DNA of 64,000 nt from Lysinibacillus parviboronicapiens (lineage in GTDB: Bacteria; Bacillota; Bacilli; Bacillales_A; Planococcaceae), in contig NZ_PYWI01000010.1 in the NCBI RefSeq assembly GCF_003049575.1, positions 62,001 to 126,000 on the forward strand, read 5' to 3'. The first letter of the stretch is position 1. Every line of letters begins with the position of its first letter. Shown here in pieces: positions 8,449-17,299 of the stretch. A program made the translations under genes and the position numbers. A model generated the notes under the pieces. The model worked only from the letters and a program-made list of their open reading frames with translations, did no database searches and was not told the DNA's origin.

Positions 8449-8997
8449 TTATGCTGGCAACACAGCCTCCACTATTGATACGTCAGCCATTAGCATTTCT
8501 TTTAAACGCGCTTTCGCACGGAATAAGCGTGATTTCACTGTTCCAATCGATACCTTCATTATTGTAGAAATTTCAGCAAGTGAGTATTGATCTATGTAGA
8601 AATACCACAATGTTTTTTGATAAATCGAATCTAATTGCCCCATTTTATCCTGCACTAGTTTTGTTACAATGTCTTTTTCAATTTTTTCTTCTGTAGAAAT
8701 CTCATTATTAGGAACCAAATCTAAGATTGGAACGTCTAATGTTTCAGGTTGATTCATCATGTACTTACTACGTCTTACTTTTTTACGATAGCGATCTCTA
8801 AATGTATTCATAGTAATTGTTGTTAGCCAAGCTTTAATATGTTCTACTTCGGCAACGCTGTCCTCATAGCGTACAACTTTTACCCAAACTTCTTGCATTA
8901 AATCTTCCGCTTCTACATTATTGCGAGTAAGCTTTAAGCATAGATGATAAATATAACGATTAAATTCCTCATATACGCCTTCTAATTTTTCATTCAT
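8449..8997 (-). CDS. ECF-type RNA polymerase sigma factor
   Basis: A 182-residue sigma-70 family protein of group 4. Region 2 covers roughly residues 8-75, with the region 2.2 motif A-E-D-L-M-Q-E-V-W-V-K-V and W-L-T-T-I-T-M-N-T-F-R-D for promoter melting. Region 4 covers about residues 115-170, with Y-S-L-A-E-I-S-T-I-M-K-V-S-I-G-T-V-K-S-R-L-F-R-A as helix-turn-helix. GCGGAGG lies eight bases before the ATG. ECF genes usually have an anti-sigma gene directly downstream, but here a terminator follows and the neighbours are unrelated, so this is an orphan. Its target promoters cannot be named. Confidence 0.9.
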   Translation of the reverse strand: MNEKLEGVYEEFNRYIYHLCLKLTRNNVEAEDLMQEVWVKVVRYEDSVAEVEHIKAWLTTITMNTFRDRYRKKVRRSKYMMNQPETLDVPILDLVPNNEISTEEKIEKDIVTKLVQDKMGQLDSIYQKTLWYFYIDQYSLAEISTIMKVSIGTVKSRLFRAKARLKEMLMADVSIVEAVLPA

Positions 8998-9593
8998 TGT
9001 GTATTCCTCCGCTTCTTGTTCTTGCTTCTATACACATTCTCGCAAAATAATGTATTACACTCTATCGTATTTGCTTTCAATTTCATTACAATCGTGTAAG
9101 CTTAATTGCTTTCACTTGTAATATTCGTAAAAAATGTTTTTCTACTATACTTCCAAAGGTAATGTATAACATAGAAATAAAACCCCCACTTCGCCATAAA
9201 AGACGACACTACGCCATAAAAGTCTTTCTTTTAAATGGGAGATCAGAAAGCGGCATGTAATCATATTGTTATGCAACCACTAAAAGGTTTAGATTTAAGG
9301 GCTCCTATCTACTTTTAAGATTGTCTTAAAAGTAAAAACACCACCCTACGGTACTTTTTTAGCTAAATGCTTTCCTTTACAGACTCCCCTCCCAAATTGT
9401 ACAATTTTTGCCCAATCAAACCGAAAGATGTGATACATAAGCAAGTACCATCATTACTAATAAAATAAACGTCTATTTCAATACCATGGTCGTAGGGTCC
9501 ATAAAGGTCCCTTAATGTATTGCTATAACAGGATTCTCCAGCCACATTATGCTATACTCTTTCTAGTATCGAAATATTGGAAAGAGGGATGAA
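8998..9593. other. Intergenic region of about 600 bases without a clear gene
   Basis: It must hold promoters for the diverging sigma factor and dipeptidase genes. A ten-base block GCCATAAAAG occurs twice near 9200 and a short inverted repeat (ACTTTTAAGA/TCTTAAAAGT) lies at 9310-9332. A 60-codon minus frame (GTG at 9545) lacks a binding site and is not called. Confidence 0.4.
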
Positions 9594-10982
9594 ATGATGA
9601 CACATTTACAGGAATTAGACGCTTATTTTACTGAACATCGTGAAGCTCATTTGCATGAATTAAATGAATTTTTACGTATTCCAAGCATTAGTTCGTTATC
9701 AGCACACAAAGGGGATATTCAAGCTGCAGCTGAATGGCTAGCAAACGCTTGCAAAAAGCTAAACTTAGAAAACATCTCAATTACCCAAACAGCAGGTCAT
9801 CCTGTTGTTTATGCAGATTGGTTACACGCTGAAGGACAACCAACTATTCTTTTTTACGGTCACTATGATGTACAACCTGTAGATCCATTACACTTATGGG
9901 AAAGTGAGCCGTTCAATCCTACAATTCGTGACAACAAATTATTCGCACGTGGTGCAAGTGATGATAAAGGCCAAGTTTTCATGCACTTAAAAATGATTGA
10001 AGCATTATTTGCTACAACTGGTACATTACCTGTAAATGTGAAGTTTATTTATGAAGGTGAAGAAGAAATCGGCAGTCCTCACCTCCCTGCCTTTGTAGAA
10101 GAACATAAGGAAAAATTAGCTGCAGATTTAATTTTGATTTCAGATACTGGTCTTTATGGACCTGGTAAGCCAGCTGTGTGCTATGGTTTACGCGGTTTAA
10201 CAGGTGTACAAATTGATGTACGCGGGGCAAAAGGTGATTTACACTCTGGTCTTTACGGTGGTGGCGTGCAAAATGCGATTCATGCATTAGCAGACATTTT
10301 AGCATCCTTCCGTGATGAACATGGCACAATTCAGGTAGACGGCTTCTATGACAAAGTATTACCATTGTCAGAAGAAGAACGTGAGGCATATCGCGCGCTT
10401 GGCTTCGATGAAGAGTCAGTGAAGGAAGAAGTCGGTGTGAAAGAGTTGTTCGGGGAAACTGGCTATTCTTACTTAGAGCAAACATGGGCTCGTCCGACAC
10501 TAGAAGTTAACGGAGTGTTTGGTGGCTTCTCAGGTGAGGGCATTAAAACTGTATTACCTGCTGAGGCTGGCGCTAAAATCACTTGTCGACTTGTACCAAA
10601 TCAAGAGCCAGATGAAATAGTTGCACTCTTAAAAGCACATATCGAAAAGCATAAACCAACTGGTGTTGAAGTAACCATTTCTGAATTCGATAAAGGACGC
10701 CCTTTCATAACGCCATTCGACCATCCAGTTATTCAAGCGGCAGGACGCTCTTACGAAAAAGTTTATCATGTCCCGACTGCTTACACACGTGGTGGCGGTT
10801 CAATACCCATCGTAGCTGCATTCGATGAAATTTTAGAATTACCTGTCGTATTAATGGGCTTCGGCTTATCTAGTGAAAACTTCCATGCTCCGAATGAGCA
10901 CTTCCATTTAGAAAATTTCGATAAAGGTCTACGTGTTTTAGGTGACTACTTATATGAAGTTGCAAGTTTAAATAATAAGTAA
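9594..10982 (+). CDS. M20 family metallo-dipeptidase
   Basis: A 462-residue zinc peptidase of the M20 CNDP/PepV-like group. Metal ligands can be seen in G-H-Y-D-V-Q-P (His then Asp as bridging site), A-S-D-D-K-G (bridging Asp), the catalytic Glu pair in Y-E-G-E-E-E-I-G-S, the S-D-T Asp and the C-terminal E-N-F-H-A-P-N-E His. The dimerisation domain lies between about residues 200 and 375. The family cleaves dipeptides and some N-acyl amino acids in the cytoplasm. The ATG pair at 9594/9597 follows AGAGGG; either may be used. It is monocistronic, closed by a strong terminator. Confidence 0.9.
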   Translation: MMTHLQELDAYFTEHREAHLHELNEFLRIPSISSLSAHKGDIQAAAEWLANACKKLNLENISITQTAGHPVVYADWLHAEGQPTILFYGHYDVQPVDPLHLWESEPFNPTIRDNKLFARGASDDKGQVFMHLKMIEALFATTGTLPVNVKFIYEGEEEIGSPHLPAFVEEHKEKLAADLILISDTGLYGPGKPAVCYGLRGLTGVQIDVRGAKGDLHSGLYGGGVQNAIHALADILASFRDEHGTIQVDGFYDKVLPLSEEEREAYRALGFDEESVKEEVGVKELFGETGYSYLEQTWARPTLEVNGVFGGFSGEGIKTVLPAEAGAKITCRLVPNQEPDEIVALLKAHIEKHKPTGVEVTISEFDKGRPFITPFDHPVIQAAGRSYEKVYHVPTAYTRGGGSIPIVAAFDEILELPVVLMGFGLSSENFHAPNEHFHLENFDKGLRVLGDYLYEVASLNNK

Positions 10983-11045
10983 TACTACTCGCTGTTTATA
11001 ACTTTAGAACTCGATTTATCACGTTCTAAGACTAATAGATATTAA

Positions 11046-11075
11046 AAAGCCCCTCAGTGAGAGGGGCTTTCCTTC
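11046..11075. terminator. Bidirectional terminator between dipeptidase and nitroreductase
   Basis: AAAGCCCCTC and GAGGGGCTTT form a perfect 10-bp stem with a five-base loop between convergent genes. Confidence 0.9.
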
Positions 11076-11081
11076 TACAAA

Positions 11082-11654
11082 CTATTCACCAAAAATCGTG
11101 ACAATTTCAGCTGATGTTTTACGTTCTTTAGCCTTTGGAATACCATCAAAATAACCAACTTGTAACATCGCAATAACGCGCTCACCTGGCTGCACCTTTA
11201 ATGCTTCGCGGAATTTCGGATTATCTAAAAATCCTGGTGTTTTCCAGCAAGAGCCGATACCTTTATCCCACGCAAGTAACTGCATATTTTGAATAAAAGT
11301 ACTTGCAGCAGCAAAATCTTCTAGACGTTCTTTTTGACGTGCATCCTCCGGTACGATAACAAAAGCATAACCGCCTGGAAGCGTGAACTTCGTCATTTGT
11401 TTTGTTAAATCTTCACTTGAGAGCTCCTGCCATTTCGGAATAGTTAAGTCTCGCAATAAATCATGAAGTGCAAATAACTCCTTACCACACGCTACAACTA
11501 AACGCCAAGGTTCACGATTTCCATGATTCGGTGCCCATACAGCATCGTCAATAATTGTAAGTAGTTGTTCACGGTCCACAGGTTGCCCATTAAATTTTTT
11601 AATGGAACGGCGCTCGATAATTGCATCTCTTACAGATAAAAAATGTTCGCTCAT
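11082..11654 (-). CDS. Nitroreductase family protein (YdjA-type)
   Basis: A 190-residue FMN-dependent nitroreductase-fold protein. It has the N-terminal I-x-x-R-R-S-I-K-K-F motif that binds the FMN phosphate, W-A-P-N-H-G-N-R-E-P-W-R typical of the family, and G-I-G-S-C-W-K-T-P near residue 135. The length fits the small YdjA-like group. GAGGGAGATAAAGTAA precedes the ATG. Members reduce nitro compounds, quinones or unknown substrates with NAD(P)H; the physiological substrate cannot be told. Confidence 0.85.
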   Translation of the reverse strand: MSEHFLSVRDAIIERRSIKKFNGQPVDREQLLTIIDDAVWAPNHGNREPWRLVVACGKELFALHDLLRDLTIPKWQELSSEDLTKQMTKFTLPGGYAFVIVPEDARQKERLEDFAAASTFIQNMQLLAWDKGIGSCWKTPGFLDNPKFREALKVQPGERVIAMLQVGYFDGIPKAKERKTSAEIVTIFGE

Positions 11655-11752
11655 TTACTTTATCTCCCTCTAGAACTTTACATCATATTTTAATTCGTAT
11701 TGTCTATCTCTCACATTATCACAAATTGCGAAGCTTTAAAACAGCTATCTTT

Positions 11753-12247
11753 CTAAGCAAAACTATCATCAATATGAATGTAAAAATACGTCATACTCGG
11801 TGTATATGCAGTTGAATCTTCATAAAAATAAGATCGATTAATGCTATCTGAAGTGTGGGCATTCACATATGGTATGCCATTCTGAATACTCGTGACGATA
11901 ACAGAGTGATCAATACGTCCATTCCCCTGAAAATCATAAAAAATGATGTCCCCAAGCTCTAACTCCTCAGCATTTTGCACACGCCTTCCCTTTAATCCTG
12001 TTTTGGAGCCTTCTAGATACCACCTAAGGGAATGTGCGACAGACCAACTGAAGCTCCAATTCCCTTGCTGAATCCACCAACCCTTATCTCTACTTGGAGC
12101 ACCTCGCATTGGCGCTCCTCCTGCAAGTAAGCATTGTGATATATAATTCGTACAATCCACATCAAAGTTTGGAAATGCTGGATTACGTCTATTCCACCAC
12201 AAATTCGCATACTGTACAGCTGCCTGCCTATTATAAATTTTTGCCAC
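11753..12247 (-). CDS. Amidase_6-domain protein (putative cysteine amidase fold)
   Basis: A 164-residue protein matching the amidase_6 family found at the end of several Bacillus cell-wall or spore proteins. The likely catalytic cysteine is in V-D-C-T-N-Y-I-S-Q (Cys32) and the histidine in R-I-D-H-S-V-I-V, an NlpC/P60- or CHAP-like arrangement. The N terminus Y-N-R-Q-A-A-V-Q-Y-A is also typical. I chose the GTG at 12247 because AAGGAGGGGG lies just upstream; an ATG at 12271 would place that site inside the coding sequence. No signal peptide is visible, so a spore-coat or mother-cell role is conceivable but unproven. Confidence 0.8.
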   Translation of the reverse strand: MAKIYNRQAAVQYANLWWNRRNPAFPNFDVDCTNYISQCLLAGGAPMRGAPSRDKGWWIQQGNWSFSWSVAHSLRWYLEGSKTGLKGRRVQNAEELELGDIIFYDFQGNGRIDHSVIVTSIQNGIPYVNAHTSDSINRSYFYEDSTAYTPSMTYFYIHIDDSFA

Positions 12248-12271
12248 GTTCCCCCTCCTTACGTACATCAT

Positions 12272-12657
12272 ATGTGTAGTTTAGCTAATCTATTAGTTAG
12301 GACATTAACATCAATGACGCCCAGCCGTCACTGCATTCAAGTTTTCAATGGTGTTTATGCCTGCACGATGTCAGTCGGTAAAGCTACAACTTGTTGCATT
12401 TTTATCAAGACAGGTCTGTTAGCCGCTGTTGCAGAACGAAGTTAAGCTAACCTCTTATATGACTCTTTATTAAATCTAGACATCTGTTGGAGGCTCTATC
12501 TTTAATCAGTCTGTGTTTGGAGCGTTACTGACTGAAGATAAATGGAATGAACGCGGTCACATTCGGTGCTATCTTTTCCAATTTAAAGATAGTTTTTGCT
12601 ACAATAGGATTGAATGCAATGTAGATAAATAATTTACGAACAGAAGGGATGTTGAAT
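12272..12657. other. Intergenic region with possible coding remnants
   Basis: No intact gene. On the minus strand around 12360-12440 a short frame reads like a protein end but has no start. The 13-base word ACAGGTCTGTTAG here (about 12413) recurs at about 45648, so both places may hold remnants of the same repeat. Confidence 0.35.
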
Positions 12658-13680
12658 GTGAAGCAGCATGCGGAGAAAGAAATCTTACAACCTACTCTTT
12701 TATGCGATAAAAAAGGGAATTTAAATCCAGCTTCCATTGGATTTGCACGAAAACCTCTCATAAATAGCAATTTAAGCGGCCATATGATGCGCAAAAAGAA
12801 ATGGAATTATTGGTGTGTATACGGTGATGAGATTTTATTCTCCGCTACCATTAGCCATCTAGATTACGCAGCGGTCTGCTTTGTATACTTCCTTGAGTAT
12901 GAGACACAGCGCTATTTTGAAAAAACAATCACTATTCCATTGGGTGGCAAATTAAAAATGCCCACACAGGTGCTAGAATCGGTATCTTTCAGCAGTAGTG
13001 AAATGACCATCGATATGACCTATATTCACAATGAAACTCATTTATCTGTTTCTATTCCTAATTTCGATGGAGATGGCTTACGCGCAAATCTTGTCATTCA
13101 ACATCCACCAGCAGACGAGTCTTTAAATGTGGTCATTCCATGGAATCGTAAAACTTTCCAATTTACAGGCAAGCATCATACGCTACCTACTTCTGGACAT
13201 GTGACCATTGGCAATCGCCGCTTTATCTTTATGCCTGAGGAAAGTTTTGCTGTACTCGATTATGGGCGCGGTGTTTGGCCGCGTGAAGCCACATGGAATT
13301 GGGGTATGGCGTCTCAACGAGTTCGTGGTCGACGTATTGGACTCAATTTAGGAGGCAAATGGACAGATGGTACAGGAATGACTGAGAATGCAGTGTTCGT
13401 TGATGGTAAAATGACAAAAATCCATGAGGATTTACTATTCGATTATGATCGAGAAGATTTTATGCAACGTTGGAAAGTAAAAACTAAGTTTACAAATCAG
13501 GTGTCCTTAACCTTTTCACCATTCTTTGAACGTGTTGCAGCAACAAATGCTGGACTCGTCAAATCGGAAGTGCATCAAATGTTTGGTTATTATGATGGCA
13601 CCATCTTATTGGAAAATGGTGAGACCCTCGTTATTCAGCAAATGCTTGGTTGTATCGAAGAACATCGTGCAAAATGGTAA
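12658..13680 (+). CDS. DUF2804 family protein
   Basis: A 340-residue protein with the DUF2804 hallmark Y-G-R-G-V-W-P-R-E-A-T-W-N-W-G near residue 200, followed by a G-L-N-L-G-G-K-W-T-D-G-T-G segment and E-N-A-V-F-V-D-G. The family is all-beta and predicted to bind a lipid or sugar, but no function is established. The start is best set at GTG 12658 because AGAAGGG abuts the ATG at 12649 and leaves nine bases to the GTG. No signal peptide or membrane segment is visible. It is flanked by unrelated single genes. Confidence 0.75.
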   Translation: MKQHAEKEILQPTLLCDKKGNLNPASIGFARKPLINSNLSGHMMRKKKWNYWCVYGDEILFSATISHLDYAAVCFVYFLEYETQRYFEKTITIPLGGKLKMPTQVLESVSFSSSEMTIDMTYIHNETHLSVSIPNFDGDGLRANLVIQHPPADESLNVVIPWNRKTFQFTGKHHTLPTSGHVTIGNRRFIFMPEESFAVLDYGRGVWPREATWNWGMASQRVRGRRIGLNLGGKWTDGTGMTENAVFVDGKMTKIHEDLLFDYDREDFMQRWKVKTKFTNQVSLTFSPFFERVAATNAGLVKSEVHQMFGYYDGTILLENGETLVIQQMLGCIEEHRAKW

Positions 13681-13727
13681 CAAACGTGGCGTCTCAAAGG
13701 GAATTTGAAACGCCATGTTTGTGTACT

Positions 13728-14450
13728 TTATTGTCCCCTTAAGGCTACAAGCATTTTTTCGGGATTATCAGTAAATATTGCGTTTATGCCGAGCTGCTGT
13801 AACGCCTTGGCATTATCAATCTCATTGACAGTGTAGACACGCACAATAGCCCCAGTTTCAAGTGCTGAACCAACTGATTTCCTGAAAGCTGTAGGCAAGC
13901 TAACATGTATAGCATTGGTCGGAATTAGGACTGAATAAGATGTAAAATCAATTAAGACTTCAGCAAATAATGCAGCAGTTTCAATGTACGGGGCCATTTG
14001 TGACACTATTTGGATTGATTCATGATTAAAGGATGAAATAATTACACGTTCTGTCATTTGATATGTGGCTATTTCCTTTAGCACAAGCGCCTCAATACCG
14101 TCGTAAGGAAAAACATCCGTTTTTAGCTCAATATTAATTCGGTGATGTGTGCCTGCAAATAGCTCTAAGACTTCTCCCAGCCTTGGTATTTTTTCTCCTA
14201 CAAAGTCATCCGAAAACCAGGAGCCAAAATCAAAAGCACGCAGCTGCTGAAGCGTATAATCTTTTACATAGCCTGTACCATTGGAGGTGCGGTCAATAGC
14301 TTCATCATGGATGACGACCACTTCCCTATCTGCAGTTAAATGAACATCTAACTCGATACCCGTAATAGCTAATTTTGAGGCTGCATAAAAAGCAGCACCT
14401 GTATTTTCAGGGTAGTGTGAAGATACACCTCTATGCGCAAATATATCCAA
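13728..14450 (-). CDS. ugpQ: Glycerophosphodiester phosphodiesterase
   Basis: A 240-residue cytoplasmic GDPD of the TIM-barrel type. It starts with the family signature A-H-R-G (His and Arg contact phosphate), then P-E-N-T, E-L-D-V-H-L-T-A-D with the metal-binding Glu and Asp, and V-V-I-H-D-E with the second catalytic His. It hydrolyses glycerophosphodiesters to glycerol 3-phosphate and an alcohol. The start is TTG at 14450, six bases after AGGGAGGGG. No signal peptide is present, so it matches the intracellular UgpQ/YqiK group rather than secreted GlpQ. Confidence 0.9.
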   Translation of the reverse strand: MDIFAHRGVSSHYPENTGAAFYAASKLAITGIELDVHLTADREVVVIHDEAIDRTSNGTGYVKDYTLQQLRAFDFGSWFSDDFVGEKIPRLGEVLELFAGTHHRINIELKTDVFPYDGIEALVLKEIATYQMTERVIISSFNHESIQIVSQMAPYIETAALFAEVLIDFTSYSVLIPTNAIHVSLPTAFRKSVGSALETGAIVRVYTVNEIDNAKALQQLGINAIFTDNPEKMLVALRGQ

Positions 14451-14706
14451 ACGTATCCCCTCCCTTTCGTATAATTTAACAGTATAACAATAAGCATTTA
14501 ATAATCTTACCCTTGAAAGGTAAAATTTTGTATAGTAATATGAGAACCTATTTCCATTAAGGACTAGGCGTTATTGTACCTGTATCATATAGCCCATTAG
14601 TCGTTAGCTTATTGCAGTGAACTAGCTGGGCTAACATCCAAAATTAACTCCTTCCCTGATATCCAACTGAAAAAATGATATTTGTAAGTACTTAGGAGGT
14701 GCAAAA

Positions 14707-16935
14707 ATGACTGCACAACACCCAGATTTTCAAGCTGAACTGGAGCGGCTCGCTTACACCAAAAACTATATGCAACAAATTTTAAGCGAGTCTCAACGAG
14801 ATTTGCAATCTGCACAGGAAAATATTCGTAAGTCGATGGCAGATCTCGATTATTTAGATTCTAGTTTGAGCTATTTGAACATCTTAGCAAACGCTCGCTT
14901 CTTTGAAATGGCCCGCAATCAAAAAGAAGGCTTAGAGGCTGTTCAAAAAAAGCCTTATTTCGCCCGTATCCATTTCCAAAAAACAGGAGATCCTGAAGAA
15001 TTCTTGTATATTGGCAAAACATCCTTATTTCATCGTGAAACACATGAGCCGATTATTGTTGATTGGCGTTCCCCTGTTGCAAATGTCTATTACGACGGAC
15101 GACTCGGGGATATGGAATATGATGTCCGCGGAGAAATTCACAAGGGACATTTATTTGCCAAACGACAATATAAAATTGAAGATGGTCAATTGCTAAATAT
15201 TCGGGATATTGACTTAACTACAAACGATGAATTACTGCAAGAAGCATTAGCTGGCAAAGCTGATGTACGTTTAACTGAAATCGTCTCCACTATCCAAAAA
15301 GAGCAAAATGAAATTATTAGGGCTCACCTCCGTCAGCCAATTATCGTACAGGGAGCTGCGGGTAGTGGTAAAACAACGATAGCCCTACACCGTATTTCAT
15401 ACTTTTTATACACAATGGGTGAAAATTTCAATCCCGAGCAGCTCATGATTTTAGCCCCTAATAAATTATTTATCGATTACATTGGTGATGTTTTACCGGA
15501 ACTAGGTGTCGATAAAATTTCTCAAACAACTTTTGCAGACTATGTCCTTGCGGCAACAAAGCTAAAATTAAAACTACGTAATCCTAATGAACAGTTAGAA
15601 TCACTTGTTTCAGATGGTGCCAACCAAACAACTGCCTGGATTTCTGAAATAAAAGGGTCGCTTTATTACCGCGATGTCATAGAGCGTTATGTGCAAAAAA
15701 TTGAGCAAGTAATTGCTGAACAATTTGAAGATGTATTTATTGAAAAATACCGTATTATGCGCGCCTCTCACTTAAAGAAGTTATTCTTATACGAGCTGTC
15801 CTATATGCCAATAGAAAAGAGACTTGCACATATCAAAAAGGTCATAGCGAGCCATGTTCGCCAGAAAAAACAAGCTGTCTTAAGTATGCTAAACGCTAAA
15901 TACGATGAAGCACTTGGTAAAGCATTAAACGGCATACGTGACGATGAAAAGCGACGTCGTATCGTAACAAAGTATATCGATGAACGTGATGAACGTATTC
16001 CCGCAATTGAAAAAGAGACAAAATCAACAGCATCTGCCTACATGCGTCGCTTTTCTAAATATAATGTCAAAGCACTCTATCGTACCCTTCTCACAAACGC
16101 AGAACTAATCGCAGAGCTAGCACCTGAATGGCATTATTTAGAACAGCAACAGTTTTTACAAGTGCATGCAAAAGAACAATGGGTGTTAGAAGATTTAGCA
16201 GCCATTTATTATTTACAAGCACGCATAAAAGGGATTGCGGATGAATGGAAAATGCGCGTCGTTTTCATTGATGAGGTACAGGATTATAGTTTATTCCAGC
16301 TCGCTGCTTTAAAAACGGGACTCGAAACAGATATGTTTACAATGGTGGGTGACTTAGCGCAGGGAATTCATAGTTACCGTTCCCTAACTGCTTGGGAGCC
16401 TGTACAAAATTTGTTTCCACGAGCCAGCTTCCGAACACTGCAAAAAAGCTACAGAACAACGATTGAAATTATGGAAGTCGCTAATGAAATCTTGGCACAA
16501 ATGGATGAACAACTCCCGCTAGTTGAACCTGTCGTCCGTCACGGCAATCCGCCAACCTTTATACAGACAGAATTTTTTAGTGCTCAGCAAATCGCACAGA
16601 TATTTGATAGCATTCGTGCCAATGGGCATCAGTCTATCGCTTTGATTTGCAAAACAACGGTCGATGCAACCCGCATGCATCAGGCATTAACCGATTACGG
16701 CGTTGCTTCACAGTTACTAACAGAGGATGAGACCATTAATCAGCAACTGTTACTCGTAGTACCAAGCCATTTAGCTAAGGGGCTCGAATTTGATGCAGTG
16801 ATTGTGGCAACCTTTGATACGCCTTTCTTCGATACTAAAATTGACCGAAAACTTCTCTATGTTGCGTTAACGCGGGCAATGCATGAGCTATACTTAATTG
16901 GTCCAACAAAAAAAACGTTTCTTTTAGAAAATTAA
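14707..16935 (+). CDS. helD: RNA polymerase recycling motor HelD (superfamily 1 helicase-like)
   Basis: A 742-residue protein. The N-terminal 90 residues form the long antiparallel coiled coil that enters the RNA polymerase secondary channel. Next is the family segment P-x-x-A-R-I-H-F and V-D-W-R-S-P-V-A-N-V-Y-Y. Walker A is G-A-A-G-S-G-K-T-T near residue 218, motif II reads F-I-D-E-V-Q-D-Y and the terminal motifs include A-K-G-L-E-F-D-A-V and Y-V-A-L-T-R-A. HelD frees stalled or idle RNA polymerase from nucleic acid. CTTAGGAGG lies before the ATG and a terminator directly follows. B. subtilis HelD has 774 residues. Confidence 0.93.
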   Translation: MTAQHPDFQAELERLAYTKNYMQQILSESQRDLQSAQENIRKSMADLDYLDSSLSYLNILANARFFEMARNQKEGLEAVQKKPYFARIHFQKTGDPEEFLYIGKTSLFHRETHEPIIVDWRSPVANVYYDGRLGDMEYDVRGEIHKGHLFAKRQYKIEDGQLLNIRDIDLTTNDELLQEALAGKADVRLTEIVSTIQKEQNEIIRAHLRQPIIVQGAAGSGKTTIALHRISYFLYTMGENFNPEQLMILAPNKLFIDYIGDVLPELGVDKISQTTFADYVLAATKLKLKLRNPNEQLESLVSDGANQTTAWISEIKGSLYYRDVIERYVQKIEQVIAEQFEDVFIEKYRIMRASHLKKLFLYELSYMPIEKRLAHIKKVIASHVRQKKQAVLSMLNAKYDEALGKALNGIRDDEKRRRIVTKYIDERDERIPAIEKETKSTASAYMRRFSKYNVKALYRTLLTNAELIAELAPEWHYLEQQQFLQVHAKEQWVLEDLAAIYYLQARIKGIADEWKMRVVFIDEVQDYSLFQLAALKTGLETDMFTMVGDLAQGIHSYRSLTAWEPVQNLFPRASFRTLQKSYRTTIEIMEVANEILAQMDEQLPLVEPVVRHGNPPTFIQTEFFSAQQIAQIFDSIRANGHQSIALICKTTVDATRMHQALTDYGVASQLLTEDETINQQLLLVVPSHLAKGLEFDAVIVATFDTPFFDTKIDRKLLYVALTRAMHELYLIGPTKKTFLLEN

Positions 16936-16970
16936 AAAGAGTCGCTATTCCTTGCGACTCTTTTTTTATG
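16936..16970. terminator. Terminator after helD
   Basis: AAAGAGTCGC and GCGACTCTTT form a 10-bp stem with an eight-base loop followed by a T run. Confidence 0.9.
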
Positions 16971-16990
16971 ACGCTGAATGCATGGCAAGA

Positions 16991-17116
16991 TTATTTTTGT
17001 CTTGGTGGCAAACGATAAAATTTGCCCTTTGACAAATAGGCTTTAACAACCTTCCACCATGAGTTAGGGGCTTCCTTTGGAGGAGACTTCTTTTTCGGCA
17101 ATGCGGGCATGCGCAT
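16991..17116 (-). CDS. Small basic proline-rich protein of 41 residues, function unknown
   Basis: A short frame from ATG at 17116 to TAA at 16991, preceded by AAAGGAG eight bases upstream. The protein starts MRMPALPKKKSPPKEAP and continues with a W-W-K-V-V-K-A-Y-L segment and ends in R-L-P-P-R-Q-K. It contains ten lysines and eight prolines, no cysteine and no membrane helix. It stands alone between the helD terminator and the GNAT terminator, so it would need its own promoter. I do not recognise the family. Support is the good binding site and clean frame only. Confidence 0.55.
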   Translation of the reverse strand: MRMPALPKKKSPPKEAPNSWWKVVKAYLSKGKFYRLPPRQK

Positions 17117-17250
17117 GATATCGACTCCTTTCATCGGGCTTATAAATACTATATGGGCATAGTACATATTTATGATAAAAAAACCAATTTATCACTGGAT
17201 CGCTTCATGGCCTAAGGAAGAGACTTTAGGACGTTACCGTTTTGTCATAA

Positions 17251-17299
17251 AAATAAAAGAGTGAGTAGTGATGCATATAGCACACTCCTCACTCTTATT
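17251..17299 (-). terminator. Terminator after the GNAT gene
   Basis: AAGAGTGAG (17257) pairs with CTCACTCTT (17288) around a 22-base loop, with T-rich sequence following in minus direction. Confidence 0.65.

Noticed and set aside
9363-9545. Sixty-codon minus-strand frame upstream of the dipeptidase
   Set aside because: GTG start without a ribosome binding site, no recognisable domain, and it overlaps the dipeptidase promoter region.
10045-10500. Minus-strand frame within the dipeptidase gene
   Set aside because: It lies wholly inside a well supported gene and matches no family.
11753-12271. ATG start at 12271 for the amidase-fold protein
   Set aside because: The AAGGAGGGGG site would be inside the coding sequence; the GTG at 12247 fits it.
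14591-14633. Imperfect hairpin TAGCCCA/TGGGCTA before helD as regulatory RNA
   Set aside because: Short arms, long loop and no T run or conserved motif; too weak to call.
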